Shown here: one piece after another, positions 45,651-57,600 of the stretch
Position numbering within the stretch: position 1 is the stretch's first letter
Layout of the letters: every line of letters starts with the position of its first letter
Source: Steroidobacter agaridevorans
Lineage (GTDB): Bacteria > Pseudomonadota > Gammaproteobacteria > Steroidobacterales > Steroidobacteraceae
Direction of reading: 5' to 3'
Assembly (NCBI RefSeq): GCF_009932555.1
Contig: NZ_BLJO01000001.1
Span: 1,107,691-1,171,690 of the forward strand
DNA length: 64,000 nucleotides
The notes under the pieces: model-generated
Database searches by the model: none
The model's input: the letters and a program-made list of their open reading frames with translations, nothing else
Told to the model about the DNA's origin: nothing
Program-made: the position numbers and the translations under genes

Positions 45651-48600
45651 GTCCATGTCCCTTCCACGTCGGCGGAATCGATCGAGCGGGTGTTGCCGGA
45701 AACATCGCGTGCCGGCTCATACGTGACGCCGCGCATCTGAGCACTGACGTTGCCCTGCGGATCACATAGGTCGATGTCCAATTGAATGTTCATGGGCTCG
45801 GCGTATTCGCCTTGCGAGTAACGCACCCACGCGAACATGCGCTCGCCACAGGCGCCGAGAATGCGCAGGGACTCCAACGCCAGTGGCTGTGACGGTCGCT
45901 GCTCGCCAGGGATGAGATCGAACGCCGCCTGCAAGGCGCCATCCATGACGACGGGATGCAGAACCAGCTCTGCCGTCGGCTTGGGCACGCTGATTTCCGC
46001 AAGCAACTCCCGATCGCCCAGAGAGATCTCCGTCACCGCTTGGTAGGCGGGACCGTAGTGAATGCCAGTCTCCGCCAGGCTGCTATAGAAGCTGCTGGAG
46101 CTGCGCTTGCCCTTCAGCATTCGCGCTTGCAGATGAGCGAGGTCGAGCGGCGTCGGTGCGGCCTCGGCACTGAGCACCGACTGGCCTTGGAGATGAACGG
46201 TATCGCCCTCTTCCTGCTGGCTATAGATTTCATAGTCGAGCTGCTCATCGTCTCGAGCGAACAGCGCCACGTTGATCGGCTGGTTCGCGAGAACGGCGGC
46301 AGCGTCCGCCCAGACGACGTTGAAGAGCTCCAGCCCCGTGGTCGATGGCGACGCCGTGGCGATCTGGATCGCCGCTCGCGCCATTTCCAAGTACACCGCC
46401 GGAGGCGGCGCGACCGGATGATCGGTCAGGAAATCTTCGCTGCCTCTGAAGGTCGCGCTGTAACCGAGATGGCGCACATCCGAAACGTTTCTGTGCAGGA
46501 GGGGATGCAGCTTGGTCTCGACTGCAGGTTTCGTCGGCGCCTCGGTCCGCTCGCGCCAGTAGCGATCCTTGGCGAACGGATACAGCGGCAGGCTGATGCG
46601 TCTCGGCTTCGCATCGCCATACAGCTTGATCCATTCGATGTCGGCGCCCTGAGTCCAGAGGTGCGCAAGACGCGGCAGATCACGGGCCGCAACGGCTTCA
46701 TCGACACCGGTCGGCGCCCTTCCTTGAGTGCGCTTGAATCGTCCGCGATGTGTTCCGTCGCCCGTGTCCCCAGCGACAAACGACGCGAGCCGGGTCGCGA
46801 GCTCATCGATCGAGGCGACCACGAACGCCACCCGCTCTTCCATCGGCTCTCTGCCTACCTGGAGCGTGTACGCCGTTGCGAGCAAGTCGATCGATCGGCT
46901 TGGTGAGCGCAGCAGGTCCAGCAGATCGCACGCCTTGCCGCGCAGCTGGTCGGTGGTCCTCGCAGACAGCGGCACAATGACTGCCTCGGTTGCTGGACTC
47001 ACCGCAGTTGCGTACTCGTGCTCCTGCACGATGATGTGAGCGTTGGCGCCGCCGGCCCCGAACGACGAAACGCCGGCAGTGCGTGCGATCTCTTTGCTGA
47101 CACCGTCGACCTCGCGGCGCGGACGCTGCCACTCTTCCAGCGCCAGCTGAACTCTGAACGGCGTGCGGTCGAACTCGATTTCCGGGTTCGGCACATCGGC
47201 GTGCAGCGAGGGTACGAGCTGCTTGTGCTCCAACTGCAGCAGCACCTTGGTCAGGCCGGCGATGCCCGCCGCCGACTCGCAATGGCCGATGTTCGACTTC
47301 AACGAGCCGATGGCACAGAACTGCTTGTCCCGAGTCGACTGCTCGAACGCCCGAGTGAGGCCGGCAATTTCGATCGGATCGCCCAGCGCGGTGCCCGTGC
47401 CGTGCGCCTCGACATAACTGATATCACTCGCGGCGATGTTTGCACGCCGCAACGCCTTCGATATGACGGCGGATTGAGCTTGCGGATTCGGGACGGTGTA
47501 GCCGTTGGTCTTGCCGCCCGCATTCAGCGCACTGCCCTTGATGACGCCATAGATGTGATCGCCATCCCGCTCGGCCTTGCTCAATGGCTTGAGCACGATG
47601 GCCCCCACACCCTCGGCATCGACGAACCCGTCCGCTTCGTTGCCAAACGACTTGCACTGCTGCCCCGCCGACAACATGGTCAAGGCAGACAGCTCGAGAT
47701 AATGCACCGGATCGATGATCAGATTGACTCCGCCGGCGATGGCACATTCGCTCGAGCCGCTATAGATGCTTTCCAGGGCCAGGTGGATCGCCGTGAGTGA
47801 GGCGGAGCAGGCGGTGTCCACGGCGAGCGACGGGCCTTGAAAGTTCATCACAAAGGACACGCGGTTCGCGATCGAATAGTGCAGCGGCTGCGGCGTGTAC
47901 CGCGAGTTCATCACGCCCACGAACACACCGACCTTGTCGATGTCGCCCAGGCTCGCCGGTGTGTATCCCGCATCTTCGATGGCGTGATAGCAGGACTCCA
48001 GGAACAACCGTTCCTGAGGATCCATGGCCTTGGCTTCCTTGGGCGCAATTTTGAAGAACAGCGGATCGAAGCCGTCGATGCGGTCGAGAAAGCCGCCCCA
48101 CTTCGTATAGATCTTCCCCGCCTTGCCGCGCTCGGCGTCGAAGAATTCCTGCCAGTCCCAGCGGTCCTTGGGAACCTCGGTGACACAGTTGCGGCCGTTC
48201 GCCAGGTTGTTCCAGAACTCGCCCAGGTTGGCCGACTGGGGATAGCGACCTGCGACGCCAATGATTGCGACGTCGAACACCGTGGCAGTCGCCGCAGGCT
48301 TGGGCGTAGCGACTGTCGAAGCTTGCGGGCGAACGCGTCGAGAGAGCCGCGAGGCGTTACGTGTTTCGACGCTGACTTTGGCTTCAGGAGTTGCCGCCTC
48401 ATCGCCGCCTACCAGCGCGATCAGCTCCTCCTTCTTGTTCTCGAGAATGAAGTCGGCGAAGCAGTCGATACTGCGCAACTCAAAGAACAGTGTGCTCGTC
48501 ACGCCCGTGAACGCACGGCGCAGCTGGCTGGTCACGCCAACGACGACGATGGAATCCAGTCCGTACTCGGCAAGTGGGCGGCCAGGCTCCAACTTCGACG

Positions 48601-51600
48601 GCTCCATACGCAGCGCTTTTGCGACGACGCCTTGCAGGTACGCCACTGCCTTGTCGCGCAGAGACCGCCCTGCAGCGGCGCTCGCCGTCGCTGGCGTTCC
48701 AAGCTTCTCGACGGCCGTACCGTCGCTCCTTGTCGCTGGCGTCGCGTGCTTCGCGAGAGCCATACGCTCGCTCGTTGCCTCTGTATTGACTCGCGGCTGC
48801 TCGGCTACTCGCTGCCGGACTTGCCCGTCGCTGCTCGCCACGATGATCTGCTGTCCGAACGCACGGGCCTGCCCGGCGGGAAAAGCAACGCTCCCGAATC
48901 CCTCTTCCTCCAGCACCGTGCCCCAGGTTTCCGGCGCGAGCGCGGGACTGCCGGAGATGCGAAGCGCCACATCTTCGTACAGCCACCATCCATCCAGCAG
49001 ACCGAACGTCAGATGATTGAACAGCGACCACTCGGACATCTCGTTGAGCAGGATGATGCCGTGCTTCTTCAGCAAGCCCTTGGCATTGCGCATCGTCTCC
49101 CGGATATCGGCCGTCGCGTGCAGTACGTTCGTCGCAATGACGAAGTCGTAGTGATTCGCCGTCACAGCCTGCGACGATATCGGCTTGGAGGCATCGAACA
49201 GCGCCGTACGCAACGCAGGGAATCCAGGCCGATAGTGCTCCTCGGCATGTATCAGGAAGGCTTTGGAAAGATCGGTGTAGCAGTACTCCTCGATGCCGCC
49301 ATCGAGCTCGCGCAGCAGCGGCAGGACCGCTTTGGTCGTTCCGCCCGTGCCCGCACCGATCTCCAGAATACGAATCTTGCTCGACGGATCTGCCTGACGC
49401 CGCTGCCGGATGCACGCACACAGCGTTTGTGCCAGCACTGTGTTGTAGTAATCCGAGACCGCATTGCCGGCGTACACGCCTGAGACCAGGCGCAACGAGG
49501 ACTCTGGAAACATCACGTCCGCCGCCTTTCGCGTGCCGGAAAGAATCTCCGGCAGCGCCTGCAAGCAGGCTTTGAGCAGCGCCAGATGCGGCCGTGTATT
49601 CGGGTTCTCTTGCCACGCAGCTTCGTTCGCGGCCCATGATGACCAGAGCTCGTCGATGTTCGCGAGCGACGTGCGTCCTCGACACCTCAGATACTCGACA
49701 CTGGCATCGAGCCATCGACCGAGCAGCGGATCGGGCATCTGCTCATTCTGGAAGGATTCGAGGTTCGCAGCGAGAATCCGTTCGGCCAGATCCATCACAT
49801 CTTGCGCCAGCACGCTCTCTTTCAGCGCCGCCGGCGGCTCGCCCGCGCTGATCTGCTCTCGCAGCGACGGCAGCACATCAGTCACGTGCGTTGAAGCGTA
49901 GCTGATGACTTCCGGCCGGCTGATGCCTTCTACAGCACGGACATCGATGGCCTTCACCAGCGCCAGTTGATTCACGCCCGCACTGACCAACGTTTTCAGC
50001 GCATCCATCGCCTCCGGCGCCTCGATGGAGCCGAAGCCCATCTGCTGCATGCGACGGTTGTAGAACTCGGCCGCGACGATACCGACGTTGCCCCAGAAAC
50101 CCCAGTTCATGATCTTGATCGGATAGCTGCGACGCCGTGCAAGGCTGTGCGCGAAGCTGTCCTTGAAGGTGCAACCGGCGGCGTAATTGGATTGACCGGG
50201 CGCCTTGGTGAACGAGATCAGCGACGAGAAGAACAACATGAAATCGAGGTCCAGGCCGCCGAACACCGCATCCATGTTGACGCTCACGTCGACCTTGGCG
50301 GCGAGACTGCTCCGGAACGTCGCCTCGTCCATGCGCGACAGACTTTGATCCTGCAGGACGATGGCGGAATGCACGACGCCGTGAATCCTGGGATAGATTT
50401 CTCGGATCCGGTCGAACGTCGCTTGCAACGAATCCAGGCGCGTGGCATCTGCGCTGAAATACCGTGGCGCAGGCCCAAGCTGGGCGAGCGACTGCAGCTT
50501 GTCTTCAATCGCGGTGTCGAGCGGTCGCCGGCCGATCCAGACCAACTCGGCCTGGTAGTGCTCGACCATGAAGCGGCTCCACACTTCGCCAATGCCGCCG
50601 GCGCCGCCGATGACGACATAAACACCGCCCTGCCGATACGCCGCTGGCGACTCAGGCAACGCGTCGACACGCGCCAGGCCTTCTACGAACCATTCTCCCT
50701 GACGATGCGCCAGACAATCGCCTTGTTTGTTGGCAGGCAGGGTCAGGCATTGTTCGGCGCCGAGGGACTGCAGGTCGTCGACATCCAACAACTGCAGATT
50801 CCACTCTGGATATTCCTTCGCCAGGCTGCCCACCAAGCCGGAGAGCGCACCGTGGGTCGGCGAGACTCGATCGTTCTTTCTGACGTTCTGTGTGTGGCGA
50901 GTAATGAGCGTCCAATGCAGGCTCCGCTCGGCACGATTCAAATTCACCAACGCCTTGGCGATGCGGAAGACCGTCAATACGCCCTGTTCCTGGCCGGCGA
51001 CGATGTCGTCCTCGCCGTCAGCCCCTAGTACGTCCGGCGCGACCCACACTAGGCGCTCGGTTGCGTGGGGTTCGAGCAATGCCTGGATTGTCTCGATGCT
51101 CGCATTCGCCGAGAGCTGAACGAACTCGGCCTGCGGATATGACTTCTGCAACCAGGCAAGCGGCGCTTCCTGTTCGCCCAACAACAGAATGCTTTCCGGT
51201 GAGTACAGACTTTCGCCAGCTTGCTGTGTGCGCAACCGGCTCCAGATCGGCGCCAGCGAATACAACTGCCCTTTGTCCGCGGTGCTCCCCGAATCTAGCG
51301 CACGAGAAGCGAAGCCGGACATCTGCACGCAGACGTTGCCGAAGCGATCGCACAGGTCGACATCGAACTTGAGCGGATCCGAGCGACGGACCCACGCAAA
51401 CATCTCTGCCGTGCACGGAGCGACGACGCGCAGCGTATCCAACTCGAACGGCAGCAGCGGACCGCCTTCGGACTCTCCAATCAAGGCGAGGCAGCCCTGC
51501 AAGGCGCTGTCCATCAGACTGGGATGCAGCACGTACGACTGACTCGTCGATGCAACGACACCGGGCAGAGTCAACTGTGCGAGCAACTGCCCTTCGCCGA

Positions 51601-54600
51601 GATGAATGCCCGTGATCGCTCGGTGCGCCGGTCCATAGCTGATGCCGCTCTGCGTGAAGCGGGCATAGAGCGCCTCGACATCCAAGGGGCCCAGGCTCAT
51701 CTCAGCTTTGAGGCGCTGAATATCGATGCCCGGGACTGCCTGCCCGTCCACCCATCGAGCCTGGCCCTGGCAATGAATCGCTTCGGCGTCGGCAGACTGG
51801 ACTTCAAAATCGATCCCGGTCGGATCGCTCTCGTTCAGAGATAGAGCGATGGTGACTTCTTTGGACGAAGACACGGCAATCGGCTGCAGCCAGGCCGTGT
51901 GTTGCAATTCCAGAATGCGTCCCGGGGCCTGCTTGGGCGACGCCAGCTCGACCGCAGCGCGCGCCATTTCCAGATAGGCGACGGCCGGCAATACCTTGTT
52001 GCCTCGAACCTGGTGATCGCGCAGGAAAAATTCTTCGCCGGTAAAGGTAGACGTATAGCTTTGCCGATCGAGATTGGATGTATTCGCATGCAATAAAGGA
52101 TGAACTGCAGCCGCAACCGAAGATGCAGAGGGTGCGTCCCACGCTCGCACACCTTCCACGGCGTCGATCCAGTATCGCTCCTTGTTGAATGGGTACGTGG
52201 GCAGCGCTATCCGTCGCGGCCGGTCCGATTCGTAGAGCTTGTCCCACTCTACATCCAATCCCTTGCTCCAGAGTTCCAGCAGCTTGGAGAACTTGCGGCG
52301 CGCCAGCCATCGATCCAGGGTGGCCTGGAAATCTTCATCGCCGCCGAACAGTCGCAATGTTTCTTTGTTGCTTTTCGCCTGGCCTTGATAGACGTCCTCG
52401 ATATCCTGCTCGCCGGCAAGGAACGCCTGCAGCTTGTCCACCAGCTGATCTACCGAGCTCACGAGCATTCCGAGGCGCGCTTCCATCGCCTCCCGCCCCA
52501 CTTGCAGGGTGTAGGCCACGGATCGAAGGTCGAATGCCCCTCGTTCGGCTTGAACGAAAGCCAGCAAGTCCCGCGCTCTTTGTCTCAGCTGTTCCGAAGT
52601 ACCGGCGGACAGCAGGACGGCGTGCGGTTCGTGAGTGTTCGAAGACGTTGCTGGGGCTTGGAACTCCTGCACGATGATGTGCGCATTGGAGCCGCCAGCG
52701 CCGAAAGATGAAATGCCTGCGATGCGTGGAGCTGCCCTTCCGTCTTCGCCGCGGACCTGCCAAGGTGACAGGCTGCGGTTGACCCGGAATGCGCTCTTGT
52801 CGAAATCGATATTCGGATTCAGCTGGGCCGCATGCAGGCTGGGCGCGATGGACTGATGCTTCATCTGCAGCAGCACCTTGGTCAACCCCGCGATGCCGGC
52901 CGCCGACTCGAGGTGTCCGATGTTGGATTTGGCCGAGCCGATCGAACAGGGCCTGGTAGTACCTGCAAACGTCTGCTGCAACCCCGAGATCTCGATCGGA
53001 TCGCCCAGTTCCGTGCCGGTGCCGTGGGCTTCGATGTAGCTGACGTCGTCAGCTTTGATTCCGGCCTTCTCGATCGTGCGGCTGACCAGCTCGGCTTGCG
53101 CTCTCGGGCTCGGCACGGTGTAACCGTTGGCCCTGCCGCCGTGATTGACATGCGTCGCCAGAATGATGCCGTGAATGTTGTCGTTGTCGCGTAGTGCGCT
53201 GGACAAGGACTTCAGCATCACGACGCCGACGCCCTCTCCGGGCACGTAGCCGTTGCCCCCGGCGCCGAAGCTGCGACACAAGCCGTCACGAGACAACATC
53301 TGCTGCGAGCTCAGCCAGGTGTAAGTCGCCGGATGCAGATAGAGGTTGACACCCCCCGCAAAGGCCAGTTCGCAGTCGCCGCGATTGATGTGCTCGCAAG
53401 CTTCGTGAATCGCCGTCAGGGACGACGAGCACATCGTATCGATCGGCAGGCTGGGACCGGTGATGTCGAGGAAATAAGAAACGCGATTTGCGACGGAGCT
53501 GAACGAGGTGCGCGGGAAGAATCCATCGTCGATGGACGCTGCCGGCGTCGCGTACAGCTCGAATCCCGTCTTGGTAATGCCGGCAAAGACGCCGACCTTG
53601 CGCTGGAAGCGATGTTTCAGATCGTTGCGCGTGTAGCCGGCGTTCTCCATCGCCCGCCAGGCTTCCTGCAGGAACAGGCGCTCCTGCGGATCCATGTTCA
53701 GCGCTTCGCGCGGCGAGATGTTGAAGAACAGCGGCTCGAACTGCGCGAACTGTTCTATGAATCCGCCCCATTTGCTGTAGCTCTTGCCTTGTGCAATGGC
53801 CTGCTCCACGTCCGGCACATAGAAGCCGTCGAGCGACCAGCGCTCCGGCGGAATCTCGCTGACGCAGTTGCGGCCGCTCTCGAGGTTCTTCCAGAACTCC
53901 TCGAGTGTCGGGGCCTGCGGGTAGATGCCGCTGATGCCGATGATTGCGATGGGCTCTCGCCGGCACGTGCTCGTCGGCGGAAGCTGCTGTTTCACCGTCG
54001 CGCTTCGGCGCGAGGGAGTCACCGTCCCGACCGCCGTCGAGCCCGTCCACGCGACACAACCTGCCTCATGCGTTTGCACGAGGTGTGCCGTGAGCTCTGC
54101 GAGTGTCTTGTACTCGAAGAACAGTGTTTTCGAGATATCGCCGAAGACCTCGGCGAGCTTGCGATTCATCTGATTGATCAGGATGGAATCGATGCCGTAG
54201 CTCGAGAACGGCTCGTCGGTGTCCACTTTCGCCGCGGGCAGCTTGAGCACTTCGGCGAACAGCTGTTTGATCTTCTTCAGCGTCGCCTCGCGCAGCAAGT
54301 TCGAGCTTGGCGCGACGGATGTCGTGATAGGTGTGCTCGCCGGCTGGATTTTGTTCGCGCGCGCGAGCGTCTGCTTCAACTTTTCTACATCGCCTTCCAA
54401 AACCATCGTTCGCGCCTTTCTCGACAACAGGCTGTCGTGAAACGCGCGCACTCCAGTGGCGGTCTGCATGGGTTCCATGCCCATTGCCTGGCGGAGCGTT
54501 TCCGCACTCTCCGCGTCCATCGCCATTCCGCCTTCCTGCCAAAGCGGCCAATGGATGGACAGCGTGTGGCCGTGTCTTTGTCCGGCATCGACCAGGCGAT

Positions 54601-57600
54601 TTCGATACGCGGCGAACTGATCCATGAACCCATTGGCCGCCGCGTAGTCCGCCTGTCCCACATTGCCCACGGCGCTGCTGAAAGATGAGAACAGCACCAG
54701 GAAGTCGAGCTGCAGGTCCTTGCTCGTTGCGTCCAGGTTGCTAGTGCCAACCACCTTGGGTTCGAGGACTCGCTTGAACTCCTCCGCGGTCTTTTTCAGG
54801 ATGAAGCTGTCCGAAATCATGCCGGCGCAATGGATGATGCCGTCGATGCGCCGATGCTCGTTCGCGACTGCTTCGATGACCGATCGTGTGTGAGTCAGGT
54901 CCGTCAGATCCAACTGCCGATACTCGGGCGCACGTCCACCGCTCTCAGCAGCCAGTCGCGCGAGCTCGTCGAGAGGCCGCCGCCGCTTCTCAGTCAGAGC
55001 GGAACGGCCGGTCAGAACCACTCGGGCTTGCGGGGCGTGACGAAGGATTTCCTTCGCGAACACCCGACCTAATCCGCCCAGCCCGCCGGTGATGAGGTAC
55101 ACGCCGTCGTGCTTGAACGCGAGCAAGGACGGATCTGTCGGACCGACTTCCTGCCAACGCAGGATGTGTCTCTGCCCTTGTGAGTACCTGATGAGCGTAG
55201 CGCTGGATGAGTCCTTCTCACGACGCAGTTGCGCGGCGAGCGCGTCGTAGTTGATCCCAGCTTCCGTGAGGATCATCTGCCCGATGAGGTTTGGATTCTC
55301 GCGCGTGGCCGTGCTGAGCAGCCCGGACAAGCCGGCGAGCAACGCTCCCTGCTGTTGAGGAACGACGACTTGGAGCAACACTCGGCCGCGAGGTTTTTCG
55401 GTGAGTATCCGCTTCACTTCCTCGAAGCATGCCAGAGCGTGGTCGACATAGCGGTTCTCTAGCGACTCTGAATGACATCGCAGATGTAAGCAATGATTCG
55501 ACTGCGTCAACGTCCGAATCTTCTCGGCATCGATTTCCGGCAACTCACACAGCAGTATCCGATGCTCGCTGAATCCAGCACCTCGCGCGTCGTCGTGTAA
55601 CGATGCCGCCTCCCAAACTGGCGCCACCAACAGACGGCCTGATGCAACTGCGTGCTCGTTTGTCTCGATCTCCGGAAGGTCGATCCAGTGGCTCTCTCTC
55701 GCGAACGAATAAGTCGGCACGCTGACGCGTCGTGGCTCGGCCGAGTACAGCTTTTGCCAATCGACATCGGCACCCGACGTCCAAAAAGCGCCGAGCTGGC
55801 CGAGATTGCGCTCCGCAAGTGCTCGCGCGACGAGTTGCAGCCCCTCTTCCTCTTGCCACAAGCGACTGGCGCCGGGATCGCGCGAATTCACCTCGTCCAG
55901 CCACGCATCGGCGGGACAGCTCGATTCGCTCAACCATTGTTGCAACTTGGCACGCAGCTCCGCCGCATCTCCGACCTTGATCGCGAGACGTCGCTTCATG
56001 GCCGTGCGGCCAGCCTGCCAGGTATAGATCGCGTCGCCAAAGCGCTCGCCAAGTTCGTTCGTATCCAGCCAATCGACGATCTTTCTCGCACAGGCGCGGA
56101 GCCGTGTTTCATCGGTTGCCGAGATCACGAACAAATGATCGTCATCCGCGGCGCGAGCAATGTCCTGAGTCTCGGCCACATACTCCTGAACGACACAGTG
56201 TGCGTTCGCACCGCCAGACCCGAAGCTGCTTACGCCTGCCAGTCGGTGTTGATTCGATGGCCAGCCCTGGCGGCGCTCGGCAACGTAGAACGGACTGTCG
56301 TCCAGAGTAATTTTCGGGTTGAGCTTGTCGAACGTCGGCTGTCCTGGCAGCTGCCGATATTTCATCGACAGCACGACCTTCAGGACACCGGCGATTCCCG
56401 CGGCCGATTCCAGATGCCCGAGATTGCTCTTGAGCGAGCCCACCGCGCAGGTCTTGTCGGTGCTGATGCCGGCCAGGCTGGAGTACGCCGTTTGTATGCC
56501 CTGGACTTCGATAGGATCGCCGAGCGACGTGCCCGTCCCGTGAGCCTCGATGTAGCTCAGCTCGCGCGGTGAAATGCCCGCGCTATTCCAAGCCGCAATC
56601 AGCAGCTCCCTCTGCTTCTTCGGATCGGGAACCGTCAGGCCGCCGCTGAGGCCGCCGTGATTGACAGCACTGCCTCTGATGACTGCATGAATGTTGTCCT
56701 GTGCGCGAATGGCCTCGCTCAAAGGCTTGAGCAGCAGCATCACGCCGCCTTCTGCGCGCACATAGCCGTTCGCGCGTGCGTCAAACACTTTGCAGCGGCC
56801 ATCGCGCGCGAGCATGCCGGCCTTGTGATAGGCCACACTCAAGTCCGGATGGCAGATGAAATTGACACCACCGACGAGCGCGCTCTCGCATTCGCCCGCA
56901 TGCAGAGATTGAACGGCAGTGTGAAGCGCCACCAATGATGACGAGCACGCTGTGTCGATCAGCATGCTCGGACCGGACAGGTCGAAGAAATACGAGAGAC
57001 GATTGGCGATGATCGCCAGCGAGCTTCCGGTGGCGTGGTGAGCTTCGGTCTCGACGCCCGCGGTCTGGATCAACCGGCTGTAGTCGCAGTTGCTCGCACC
57101 GACGAACACGCCCGTGCGCGTGCCACGCAGGTGGGCGGGCAACACAGCGGCGTCTTCCAGACACGACCAGGCAAGCTCGAGGAGGATGCGTTGCTGCGGA
57201 TCGGTAATTTGAGCTTCCGCCGGCGATACGCGGAAGAACGACGCGTCGAAGGCATCACCGTCCGACAGGTAACCGCCCTGATCGATTCCCGGATACTCCG
57301 TCGCCGAGGGCCAGTTTCCTCTCGTCTTCGGATAGGAGCCGATGACGCACTCCGCGGCCGCCAACACTTCCCAAAAATCATCGGGCGTTTCGACACCGCC
57401 AGGCAGCCGGCACGACATGCCGACAATCGCAATGTCCTTGGATGATTTCAAAGCCGGCCGTGAGGCTTGCTTCTCGGGGGCCGTTGCCGGCCCCTTGGAG
57501 AAATAGGCAACGACCTTGTCGACGCAGTTGTGCTCGAAGAAAAATCCCGGGCGAAGCGTGCGACCAAACCGCCGCTCCATCTGCAACTGGAGTTGCAACA

